Positions 11,718 to 20,810 of a DNA stretch of 64,000 bases are shown in pieces (the first letter of the stretch is position 1; each line of letters starts with the position of its first letter). The translations under genes were made by a program, and so were the position numbers. The notes under the pieces were generated by a model. That model searched no databases, was not told the origin of the DNA, and saw only the letters and a list, made by a program, of their open reading frames with translations. The DNA lies in assembly GCF_027580225.2 (NCBI RefSeq), contig NC_073355.2, positions 23,959,501 through 24,023,500 on the forward strand. Direction: 5' to 3'. This stretch comes from Misgurnus anguillicaudatus (Eukaryota > Chordata > Actinopteri > Cypriniformes > Cobitidae).

Positions 11718-12204
11718 ATGTTCCTCACATATTTTACACTGTTGATGCTTTCAGCTTTACCCTGTAAGAGTTTTACTGTAATATGAATATTAAAAGCTGT
11801 GACAGTCACCACAGAAATCTAATGTATCATTTATTTAGTCATATTTGTACAATAAAGGATGCATAAATAAAATTCTTTTCATTTGTTTTTACAGATGTTG
11901 TGTTTGGAATCGAGCTCATCCAGCCAGACTCAGTGGTTGTTAAGCCTGATGGATCATTGACTCTTACCTGTAAAGTATCTGGGTATTCTCTTACAGATAA
12001 CAGCTACGCAACAGGTTGGATTCGGCAGCCTAAAGGAAAACCCCTGGAGTGGATTAATCACATCTGGGGTGGTGGTAGCACTTATCAGAAAGATTCTCTG
12101 AAAAGCAAGTTTAGTATATCAAAGGATTCCTCCAGCAGTACAGTTACACTGAATGGAAAGAGCCTGCAGGTGGACGACACAGCTGTGTATTACTGTGTCA
12201 GGTG
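11718..12204 (+). CDS. VH3, immunoglobulin heavy variable segment, family E, open
   Basis: Leader exon 11718-11763 (MFLTYFTLLMLSALP, then donor GTAAGA). The V exon starts at 11895 after TTTACAG. It starts VVFGIELIQPDSVVVKPDGS, with LTC (first Cys), NSYATGWIRQPKGKPLEW, CDR2 around IWGGGSTYQ, KFSISKDSSSS and DTAVYYC (Cys 12194-12196), ending CVR. No stop or shift. The block from about 11550 to 12260 is duplicated as VH6 (17220-17950); the two V exons differ almost only in CDR2. A weakened octamer and a changed heptamer suggest lower use than VH6. Confidence 0.88.
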
Positions 12205-12242
12205 CACAATGTTACAAACACACAGAACTCAGTACAAAAACA
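12205..12242 (+). other. VH3 recombination signal, altered heptamer
   Basis: Heptamer CACAATG (fifth base A instead of G), 22-bp spacer, nonamer ACAAAAACA (12234-12242). The essential first three bases CAC are kept. Confidence 0.8.
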
Positions 12243-12259
12243 TATACATGTTTTAACCA

Positions 12260-13020
12260 TGTTTGTTAAAATTTAAATCCCTGTACTTTAGGTACACTAA
12301 AGACTATTTTAGAAGCACATACTTTAAACCTAGAACAAAAACCTTAATAAAGACGCTGTACACAACACATCATGTAAACATCAACAGTACTTAAATTACA
12401 CCATCTTTAACCAATTAAAGCCTGCAGAGGGCAGTATGAACACACTTTTATTCTTTACAATAAACTTGTGAAACAATAAAAGTATCTGCCAACATATGGT
12501 TTTATATGTCTACTAAAATAAATCTCCGTTATTAATTATCCTAATGCATGGTTCTTTGATCGTTACCTCAGGTTAAAACGTTATACATTTCGCAAAGGAG
12601 GATTTTCAGAACAGCAACTAAGCAACCACCCAACTGATGACAGTTATGCCAGAGGCGTCATGCACGTGCCATCTGGGATTTTTAAGCCAAGACGATTTTA
12701 CATGCAACCTCAAAATCGGCGAAGCATCTTTTTATTAGTTAGTTTGTTTTATAAGCAAAATATGACAAGTTCTTTACTTCACTCTGACATACTTTAAATC
12801 ATTTGCTGTGAAATATCTGTTCTGTTATCAAATTAAATTGTAATCTATAATATGTTACAAAATTATAAATAGTGTTCTTTTATACCACCATAAAAAATAT
12901 AATAATATGACCTGTTATTGTCATAACTTGGATAATCTCCAGCAGTACCAGTAACTCCTCCTCTTCTCATGGTCAGTTGCATTACTCAGAGAGATTATGA
13001 TACACGTACAAAGAATGCTG
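12260..13020. other. Intergenic sequence between VH3 and VH4
   Basis: No gene seen. 12850-13020 matches the sequence upstream of VH10 and VH15 (family-B flank). CTGCAGAGGGCAGTATG near 12422 recurs after VH6 near 18030. Confidence 0.5.
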
Positions 13021-13023
13021 CTT

Positions 13024-13031
13024 ATGCAAAT
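13024..13031 (+). promoter_or_regulatory. VH4 promoter octamer
   Basis: Perfect ATGCAAAT, about 100 bp before the leader ATG. The same context (CTTATGCAAATG) precedes VH10 and VH15. Confidence 0.75.
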
Positions 13032-13127
13032 GTACTTTCTTTAAGTGCTACATAAAGCTCAGGTCACTGTTCATTTTGAGCAATGAACTAATATTTCATG
13101 TCATCAGATAAGTCATTTTTTTAAATA

Positions 13128-13570
13128 ATGGGGTCAACAAACATTTGGCATTTCATCTTTATAGTGATTGTAACTCAACAAGGTAATTTTAGCATTTGTG
13201 TCTTCTTGTTAAGAACATTGAAAAGAAGATCAGGGTTAATGTGATTTATGTTTTAATTTCACAGGTATCAGTGGGGATGAGATCAGATTAGATCAGTCAC
13301 CTGCTGTAATAAAGAGACCACAGGAAAAAGTGAAGATCTCCTGTAAAATATCTGGCTTTACAATGACAAGCTACTACATGCACTGGATAAGACAGAAACC
13401 AGGGAAAGCTCTGGAGTGGATTGGGAGAGTTAACTCTGGGAGTTTTTTATATGCAGACTCGATGAAAGATCACTTTACTTTGAGTGAGGACGTGTCTGCA
13501 AGTACACAGTTTCTTGAAGTCAAGAGTCTGAGAGAAGAGGACACTGCTGTTTATTACTGTGCCCGAGAGA
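13128..13570 (+). CDS. VH4, immunoglobulin heavy variable segment, family B, intact
   Basis: Leader exon 13128-13182 (MGSTNIWHFIFIVIVTQQ, then donor GTAATT). The V exon starts at 13265 after TTTCACAG. It starts ISGDEIRLDQSPAVIKRPQE, then [21 protein letters not shown], a short CDR2 (RVNSGSFLYADS), DHFTLSEDVSAS and DTAVYYC (Cys 13558-13560), ending CARE. FR3 has HFTLSEDV in place of the usual RFTISRDN, a trait shared by all family-B members here. CDR2 is shorter than in VH10 (NSGRSDVIYADS). No defects seen; the recombination signal is close to consensus. Confidence 0.92.
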
Positions 13571-13609
13571 CACAGTGACTAAATGTTATGAAGCAGCTCT
13601 ACAATAAAT
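13571..13609 (+). other. VH4 recombination signal sequence (23-type)
   Basis: Consensus heptamer CACAGTG (13571-13577), exactly 23-bp spacer, nonamer ACAATAAAT (13601-13609). Confidence 0.88.
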
Positions 13610-14660
13610 GTAGTTAAACTATAATTCACATTATTCACATTTTGATTAAAGAATAATAGTAGTCATTGTTAAAACATAATTGTCATGATTATAATTTTAA
13701 TTTCTAAAACATCTTGCATCTGAAATCCATGCAACATAAAAGCATAATTGAATGTAAAGAGTGAGCAGATTTACTTGCCGGTTTTGTTTCAGTGTAATAA
13801 CTCATTTAACTACCAAGTAATAATGATTAACAACATGTACAAACTATAGGGTTAGTATTGGGGTTTGGTTCAGTGTTAGTTGCATGTAATTATGCTTAAT
13901 TTACTATTATTAGGCCAACTATAGTACTTACATGTAACGTGTAACAAAGCCATCATAAGATAAACTGTTACAGATTAAAACACAGACGTTAGACACATGT
14001 CATTTGTGCCGTAAAGCACACACCACACCACCACTTACAAATTTGGCTGTTGTTCATTTAGCTCATCCACCCACCATATCACATCTGCTCATTATGGTGG
14101 GAGCTACTGTTATTAGACTTCCTAAAATAATATTGTTTAAAACATCAGTGTACAAAACACACTTTCACGGGCAGATCTCTGTCTTCACACAGGTCCATTG
14201 ATGAACAACTTTAAATCTGTCATCTTGGGTTACATTTTTTTCCACTGTTTAAAATCACATTTAATCTTTACCAAGCCCCTAAGGTGACATTGGAGTAAAA
14301 AAACTCAAAAGTTTAGTTTCATGCGCTCAGGCGAAACCTTCGTGTGTAGAATTTTGCTTGCTCACGTGGAACTTTTGGGCGCGCATGTGAAAGCGATTAT
14401 TTAAATTAAACTTTATTTAATTTTTGCTCCATGTCCCCTTAGGGGCTCCGTAAATCTTGGGGTATTTAAGGGAAAATGTTTTTTTTTTTAAATAATAAAC
14501 ATCTTAATAATCAATAGTTTTGTGCAGTTTAAGAGAAGAGTTCAAATTGAACTAATAATAATTAATTCACTAATAATAATTAAACAAATACAGTAAATTC
14601 TAGATAGCAAAATTATAATCTCTTCTAATCTTAAAGTTGATCTTAATAAAACACAATGCA
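13610..14660. other. Intergenic sequence between VH4 and VH5
   Basis: No gene seen. Fold-back pairing is suggested between ACCAAGCCCCTAAGGTGACA (near 14271) and CATGTCCCCTTAGGGGCTCC (near 14432), so a small inverted-repeat element of about 180 bp probably lies at 14270-14455. Confidence 0.45.
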
Positions 14661-14679
14661 TGCCTGCAAACCTCTATAG

Positions 14680-14741
14680 ATGCAAATGTTTTTGAAGGGA
14701 GGGTCAGTGTCACTTCCACTCCTAAGAGACTGTGTTATAAA
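14680..14741 (+). promoter_or_regulatory. VH5 promoter: octamer and TATA-like box
   Basis: Perfect ATGCAAAT at 14680-14687 and TTATAAA at 14735-14741. The leader starts at 14842. Confidence 0.65.
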
Positions 14742-14841
14742 CTAAACTCTGAGTCAATGTGTATGTCTAGATGCTGTGTAACATCTGATTGTATTACTGT
14801 ATAGCTTGTTATTCTCTTTGTTTGACCATTTTGGGGTGATA

Positions 14842-15267
14842 ATGAAAATGCTACAATTTGGTGTTCTGCTGATGATTATTTCACGTGAGAAAATGATTTA
14901 ATTCCTGCATTATTATTTCCCTTTTTTTTCTAAATTATCAAACATTATTTCTCTGTTTTTCAGATGTTAGCGGTTAGTCATTGACATCCTCTGATTCAGT
15001 GGTAAAGAAACCTGGAGAATCAGTCACTCTGTCCTGTACTGTTTCTGGTTTCTCTATGGGCAGCCACTGGATGCAGTGGGTCCGCCAGAAACCACAGAAA
15101 GGACTGGAATGGATTGGATTTATTAACACTGGCACAACTGCATATTATGCTCAATCTCTGCAGGGTCAGTTCTCCATCACCAAAGACAACAGTAAAAACA
15201 TGCTGCTTTTAGAAATAAAAAAAACTGAAGACTGAGGACACAGCTGTTTATTATTGTGCAAGAGGCG
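14842..15267 (+). pseudogene. VH5, family C heavy variable pseudogene
   Basis: The leader exon 14842-14884 (MKMLQFGVLLMIIS, donor GTGAGA) and acceptor TTTTTCAG (V exon from 14964) are sound. Two lesions kill it. The fifth complete codon of the V exon, CAG in relatives, is TAG. In FR3, where VH11 has AAAAGTCTG, there is one extra base in an A run, shifting the frame so a TGA follows before the second Cys. FR1 to FR3 are otherwise recognisable ([29 protein letters not shown]). The Cys of YYC is at 15255-15257 in the shifted frame. Confidence 0.9.
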
Positions 15268-15305
15268 CACAGTTAGTCAAAAAACTGCAGCGCTACACAA
15301 AAACT
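15268..15305 (+). other. VH5 recombination signal sequence
   Basis: Heptamer CACAGTT (15268-15274), 22-bp spacer, nonamer ACAAAAACT (15297-15305). It remains well preserved despite the dead coding exon. Confidence 0.8.
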
Positions 15306-15309
15306 GTTC

Positions 15310-17220
15310 ATGCATGAAATCACTAAAGGCCTGACAGCTGTTGAACAGAAAAAATTCAAATATTCAATCAACTCTGCCCTGATGAAAACTGTTGGCATGT
15401 AGCCCTTTTTGATTAAAGGCTTCTAAAAATTTATCAGGATAGCCTAATTTTTCTATTTTCTTAATTCAATAAACTCTCTTTTGTTGTTAAAACCACCATT
15501 ATAAACATGTTAGGGATGTTCGAAATCTTGTAAAATATGTATGAATTGTCATGATACTGCATTGAAACCTCAGTTTAATTAACAAGAACTATTACAAAAA
15601 TCATAACAATCATAAGAACTAGAAATACATTGAGGTTAATAATAATGCCAATTGCTTTCCTGTTTAATATAGATTGTTGTTTTAAATGACAAATGAATTA
15701 TTAAAACTTTACACGGTTACATTAGTTATGTTGTGTTTAGGGAATGCAGAACCCAGTTGCAGACAGCTCTTAAATAAAAGACTTAACAAAAAACACCAAG
15801 GGTGCAAACAAAGTGAAACAAATAATAATGTAAATTATAAACATAACATAACATGCGAGGGCAGGGTAGTGCAGGGCAAGCACAACAGTATCTAAAGATT
15901 CACAACGATCCAGCACAAGACACCAAACACAAGGACATTAAATAGGAGATGAACTAAACAAAGTAATAAGGCAGGCAGATGGAGGGCATAAACTAATAAT
16001 TGGATAATTGTGTCATGATAGGCTTGTTTGAGATGCAGCTTGCCTTGCCTGGAATTTAGACGAGGGCAGATGGCTGCAGTGGAATTTAGACGAGGGCAGA
16101 TGGCTGCAGTGAGGGGAGGAGTGAAAAAAGTGCAGGCAATGGAAGAGATCGCGTTTGCGTATTTTATCGCGGATTAAATAGATGCAACTGAAATACAAAC
16201 AAATGCGTTTACATTAAGATGTTTATAAGAATAATCAACAATGGTGAACTGTTCAATACTGGAAAAGACTACTTAGTAAATGTTGGGATGTAATCTAAGT
16301 CTAGTGGTAATACAAATTCGTTTCTTTGTGAAATATGAACAGCTCACAGTACAAATAATTCAACACTAATACAAAAGTTTAAAGGAATTCATTAAAAATA
16401 TAAATGTCATAAGTCAAGAACAAGTTGAATAAATGTAAAAACTACTTCAGGAAGTGGAGTTTTTAGAATTAAGAAGTCATCAGCTGACATCACAGGGCCA
16501 ATAAGCATTAAGCTGTGTCGTCAGAAAGTCTTTTCCCATCGTGCTTTTCGTCAACGCAGTCGGTGGAGTGCAACTGCGTCGACTGCAGAATCCGACGAGC
16601 CCGCCCCGCCATCGCGAGAGTTTTTTGGCACACCTCAGCTTTACCTTAGAGCAAGTCGGACGTAACTCGGACACTTTTCTAACCAGCATGCATCTCGCGG
16701 TGATCACCGGGGATTGATTCTGCCCAGAATTTGCTCATCTCAAACAAGCCTGATCTCTATTCTGTGTTCCCCTGTGTAGACTCTTATTTTGTAGTCTTGT
16801 CCATGTCTGCCATGTTTTGTAGTTTTTTGTTATTCTTTTGTTTCGTTGGTCTGCGAGTTGATTGTTTCCCCAGGTGTTTTTTTGTTTTCCCTCATTACCC
16901 AGTGTATTTTAAACTGTGTTCCAGGCAGATTTTTGAGCCTGTAAATCACAACTTCAAAACCACGACTCAAAACTGGGAGTACACGTTCCAGGCAACCTGC
17001 AACCCGTGTATTTCCAACCTTCTACCCGTGAAAGCGCACTGGAACGGCAATCAATCCCGTGACTTCCCACCCGTGAACTTGTACTAGATTGATGTACTAC
17101 CAGTTCAGAGTCGTGAGATGTGGTTTTGAAGTCTTTATTTGCAGGTTACGGGTTGCCTGGAATGCAGCATAAGCCCAGTGTGTGCATTGTCTGTTGTCGG
17201 CGACTGTTTAAGCAGAGAAT
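15310..17220. other. Insert-rich spacer between VH5 and VH6
   Basis: No gene supported. 15730-16020 resembles 57480-57780 (both contain ACACAAGGACA.TAAATAGG and an AACCCA.(T)TGCAGAC start), so it is a dispersed repeat copy. 16051-16110 is an exact tandem duplication. 16480-16720 is a GC-rich patch. 16920-17170 has inverted pieces (GGTTGCCTGGAA against TTCCAGGCAACC) suggesting a fold-back element. Confidence 0.5.
16051..16110. repeat. Exact 30-bp tandem duplication
   Basis: The unit beginning GGAATTTAGACGAGGGCAGA occurs twice with a 30-bp period and no differences. Confidence 0.95.
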
Positions 17221-17281
17221 GCTTATCAAAAGCTTTCATAAATTCTAAAAAAAATTAGATATTTTTCATGCCACTTTGCAC

Positions 17282-17289
17282 ATGCAAAT
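17282..17289 (+). promoter_or_regulatory. VH6 promoter octamer
   Basis: Perfect ATGCAAAT, 110 bp before the leader ATG, in the same context as the degraded VH3 octamer. Confidence 0.75.
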
Positions 17290-17391
17290 CCCACTTCCTC
17301 CTCTCTCACCCAATCAGCATCAGTTATCAACAGATTTATTAAGGCTTTCTCTGTGTTTAACCTGACCTTGTAGTTTAGCCTGTGAGAAATC

Positions 17392-17895
17392 ATGTTCCTC
17401 ACATATTTTACACTGTTGATGCTTTCAGCTTTACCCTGTAAGAGTTTTACTGTAATATGAATATTATTAGCTGTTAGGACAGTCACCGCAGAAATCGAAT
17501 GTATAATTTATTCAATCATATTTGTACAATGAAGGATGCATAAATAACATTACTTTCTTTTACAGATGTTGTGTTTGGAATCGAGCTCATCCAGCCAGAC
17601 TCAGTGGTTGTTAAGCCTGATGGATCATTGACTCTTACCTGTAAAGTATCTGGGTATTCTCTTACAGATAACAGCTACGCAACAGGTTGGATTCGGCAGC
17701 CTAAAGGAAAACCCCTGGAGTGGATTAATCATATCTGGGGTACTAGCGGCACTCGTCAGAAAGATTCTTTGAAAAGCAAGTTTAGTATATCAAAGGATTC
17801 CTCCAGCAGTACAGTTACACTGAATGGAAAGAGCCTGCAGGTGGATGATACAGCTGTGTATTACTGTGTCAAGATGTACACTGCGTCAGGATGTA
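17392..17895 (+). CDS. VH6, heavy variable segment, family E, extended 3' end with extra Cys
   Basis: Leader exon 17392-17437 is identical in sequence to that of VH3. The V exon starts at 17566 after TTTTACAG. Framework codons match VH3. CDR2 reads IWGTSGTRQ where VH3 has IWGGGSTYQ. YYC is at 17865-17867. The coding sequence continues unusually far, CVKMYTASGC, before the heptamer, so a second cysteine is germline-encoded in CDR3. The extension comes from an imperfect 17-bp tandem duplication (17868-17884 and 17885-17901). It has a perfect octamer and a consensus heptamer, so it looks fully functional. Confidence 0.9.
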
Positions 17896-17933
17896 CACAG
17901 TGTTACAAACACACAGACCTCAGTACAATAACA
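17896..17933 (+). other. VH6 recombination signal sequence
   Basis: Consensus heptamer CACAGTG (17896-17902), 22-bp spacer, nonamer ACAATAACA (17925-17933). The first copy of the 17-bp duplication has TACACTGC where the heptamer would start, so only the second copy gives a signal. Confidence 0.85.
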
Positions 17934-18091
17934 TATACATGTTTTAATAATCATGTTTGTGAGATTTATAACCCTGTAGTTTAGCAACACAAGAGACACT
18001 TATACACAATCTTTAACCAATTCAAAGCCTGCAGAGGGCAGTATGTACACACTTTTATAAAAATTAAGCGCACAGATAAGCAAGTTTTTGG

Positions 18092-18261
18092 TACACTGTA
18101 AAAAATTTTTCTGTAATTTTGCAGCTGGTTGCCAGTAACTCACTGTAGAAGATAACTTAACTTAAATAACATAAATGTAAAATCTACAGTAAGTTACTGG
18201 CAGCTAGTTGCCAGTAATACCCATTAATACTGTAATTTCTACAGACATTTTTTACAGTGTA
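18092..18261. mobile_element. Fold-back MITE, TA target site
   Basis: The ends CACTGTAAAAAA and TTTTTTACAGTG (18094-18259) are flanked by TA on both sides. The arms pair further inward (GGTTGCCAGTAACT with AGTTACTGGCAGC). No coding capacity. Confidence 0.8.
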
Positions 18262-18770
18262 CTGTAGGGCTAGTTTTTTCTCAGGACTTGTCTTCTGAAG
18301 ACTATAGGCTATTATATTTGATTTCAGTCTTATTTTCCTGTGTTGAAATTCTTATATTCTGACTTTTAGTTCAAAATAAAGCTGCGCATATATCTTTTAC
18401 CTGGTTTTTATAGGCATCACATAAACATCATCAGATAATGTTCATGTACACATTCAATTCAATATAATTCAATTTTATTTATATTGCACTTTTCACAATT
18501 ATAGATTGTTACAAAGCAAGAATATAGGAATATATTTGGTAGAACAATATAAGTTAACAGAGAAAGACTCAAATCCATTGTGCGCTTAATTTTTTTTTAA
18601 GAAAAAAATAGATAAGCAAATAAAAAAGCCGTAATCAACCCATCTATGATTTGCACACCCAATGGGGAGTGGTTTCATTTGAATAAAGACAGCATTATAC
18701 AGTCTGATCTCTATATTAACAACACTAAGGTTTTGTTAAGCCTCACTGCACACCTAAAACATTATTTTGT
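18260..18770. other. Intergenic sequence between VH6 and VH7
   Basis: No gene seen. 18460-18520 contains TTCAATTTTATTTATATTGC, a motif common in fish interspersed repeats. A reverse octamer with one mismatch (ATTTGCAC, 18649-18656) is the only promoter-like site found for VH7. Confidence 0.4.
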
Positions 18771-18797
18771 ATGGAGTTTCAGAAATCTTTGAGAAAA

Positions 18798-19227
18798 ATG
18801 TATCTAAGTTATTTTACAGTTCTCATATTTCTTTCATGTAAGTACAAATCTGCCAACAATAATTATTAATTGCTTAAATATTTAATTGCTAAATTCTGAG
18901 CATGAACATTTAATAGACTCTTTGTCCTAGATGTACATGGTCAATCATTGACCTCCTCTGGCCCTGAGGTGAAGAAACCTGGAGAATCAGTCACACTGTC
19001 CTGTAAGGTTACTGGACTCAGCCTTAGCTGGCTTCACTGGATCCGTCAAAAACCACAAAGAGGACTGGAATGGATTGGACGAATTGACAGTGGCACTGGC
19101 ACTATTTTTGCTCAGTCTCTTCAGAATCAATTCTCCATCACTAAAGACACCAACACAAACATGGTCTATCTGCAGATAAAAACCCTGAAGAATGATGACA
19201 CAGCTGTTTATTACTGTGCAAGAGAGG
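18798..19227 (+). CDS. VH7, heavy variable segment, family C, open
   Basis: Leader exon 18798-18837 (MYLSYFTVLIFLS, donor GTAAGT). An in-frame ATG at 18771 would add nine residues; I prefer the second because it gives a typical signal peptide. The V exon starts at 18931 after TCCTAG. It starts VHGQSLTSSGPEVKKPGES, then [27 protein letters not shown] and DTAVYYC (Cys 19215-19217), ending CARE. CDR1 is short (GLSLSWLHW). It is the only family-C member here with a sound leader splice and an open V exon. The frame runs on past the signal, which is incidental. Confidence 0.85.
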
Positions 19228-19265
19228 CACAGTTAGTCAAAAGACTGCAGCGCTCAACAAAAACA
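19228..19265 (+). other. VH7 recombination signal sequence
   Basis: Heptamer CACAGTT (19228-19234), 22-bp spacer, nonamer ACAAAAACA (19257-19265). Confidence 0.83.
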
Positions 19266-19523
19266 TGTCTTCTGTTTATGAAGTGTGGTCACATAAAGTT
19301 TGAATACTTTTTAATTTTTATAATTTTGTCTGCAAAAACAATTGTAAACCTTTTGGCAAACACCTTTAGATTAAAATACATTTTAAGGATTCTAAGAAAC
19401 AAACTTCCAAAAATGTCATCTTTTAAATTAGGTTATGTATCGCTTAGAAAATGTTGAAAATTAAATCTTGATCATGACTGTCAGTACAGGCAGCAGAACC
19501 TTTCCAAGATAGATTTCCCCACA

Positions 19524-19793
19524 CTAGGAAATATAATCATTCCTGGCAGTTAAAGTTGCCAGAGAGCACAAGAGCCCTAAGCCAACAGGTGAAAGAGCCA
19601 AACAATTGCTGAAAGCCAGAGGATAATGTCCCACTCTGCCAAAGTAATTGTGTCTGTCGAAGTGTGAAGGTGTCCACGCAAGAACCTGCAATCCAGGTAA
19701 AGAAGAGAGGTCTAAACTATAATATCTCATAAAAGTATGAGGGGAAGACCAACCTGCAGCATTACAAACATTTTGCATAGAGGCCCCTGACAA
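19524..19793 (-). pseudogene. DIRS-like tyrosine recombinase C-terminal fragment
   Basis: A minus-strand open stretch of 89 codons containing CNAAGWSSPHTFMRYYSLDL, which matches the C-terminal block of DIRS-type recombinases. The Tyr in MRYY is the likely nucleophile position. The rest of the element is not present nearby. It abuts the left edge of the truncated VH8, so its insertion probably removed the VH8 leader and promoter. Confidence 0.65.
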
Positions 19794-19807
19794 AAGAGCC
19801 CAAGAGG

Positions 19808-19998
19808 ACAGGTGTGGAATGTAATATTGTGAGGAACTCGATTGATATGCAAACAGGACAGTCTTTTAGTCTCACATGTAAGGTGTCTGGATATTATGCT
19901 ACTGATAACAGTTACACTACAGCCTGGATACGACAACCTGCAGCGAAAGCTATGGAGTGGATTGTGCACATATGGGGAGGTATAACCAACTGCTTTTA
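19808..19998 (+). pseudogene. VH8, truncated heavy variable fragment (FR1 to CDR2)
   Basis: An open stretch with FR1 and its Cys (SFSLTCKVSGYYATDNSYTT), the FR2 block AWIRQPAAKAMEWIVHIWGG, then a stop shortly after CDR2. FR3, the YYC motif and any recombination signal are missing, as are the leader and promoter. TDNSY and HIWGG place it nearest family E (VH3, VH6). A DIRS recombinase fragment lies immediately upstream. Confidence 0.8.
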
Positions 19999-19999
19999 A

Positions 20000-20680
20000 G
20001 ACTTTCTGAATAAACATCATTTAAAACACATAATAACTATTTTATAAGCAGATTTCACAGATGTTTTTTGGTCTGTGGGTACATAGGTAATGGAGATGCA
20101 TGTTGCAACGATAAAAAACTCCATTCACAGTTATGCAAAATTCAGTGTATAATGTCTCTACCAAAATGGCTGAATTTGTGTAAAACAGATACAACAGGCA
20201 GTTTTGTTTTTTGAAAGGTCTTTTCATATTTATAGTCTTGAGGAACAGTGTCAAAAAACACATAGTTATTTAGATGTATTTATCTGCTGGCAAAGACTTT
20301 TTATATATGCTATTTTAATAACATATGAGAAATGTTATGACCACATCAAGTATGCTATGAGAAATGTTCACTATTATAAATAAAAGAATGGACATGGACA
20401 GTATATGACTGTATTGTATCATTATACTACAGCTGTGTAAATTCACTGCAGCATTAAACCCTAATTATCAGATCATAAATATTTCTAAATAACCACATAA
20501 GTCACTGAATTTCTAGAATAATAGATGTTGCACAAAATACACAGTTGTCTTATAACCTATCTTGCTATTAAAACCATGTTATTGTATAGAATGTAAATTC
20601 ATTCATGTTTCGTCATTTTCAGCTAACTAAGGCTGCACTTTTACATTTTGATCCGGCTTGGTCCTTTAACTCAGTTCAGG
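20000..20680. other. Spacer between VH8 and VH9, joined V flanks
   Basis: 20040-20410 matches 8450-8760, the sequence upstream of VH1. From about 20420 the sequence instead matches family-A upstream flank (compare 9785-10250 and 41390-41750). The join suggests that a VH1-like gene was deleted here. Confidence 0.55.
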
Positions 20681-20682
20681 AT

Positions 20683-20690
20683 ATGCAGAT
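20683..20690 (+). promoter_or_regulatory. VH9 promoter octamer variant
   Basis: ATGCAGAT, one mismatch from the octamer found at the matching position upstream of VH2. Confidence 0.55.
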
Positions 20691-20810
20691 TTCACCACCA
20701 CCAAGTAAAATAAAACTGGCAGTTTGCTTCAGTTCAGGGCCAGTGTACAAACATTTCACTCGGCTAATGTAACAGTGGTGTAGCTGACCTTCCTGAATCT
20801 AAAATTAAAC

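Noticed and set aside
16731..17087. 118-codon plus-strand open frame
   Set aside because: Phe/Cys-rich translation of an AT-rich repeat with fold-back structure; no domain and no V-gene similarity.
19814..20020. Minus-strand frame opposite VH8
   Set aside because: It is antisense to the V fragment, which fully explains the sequence.
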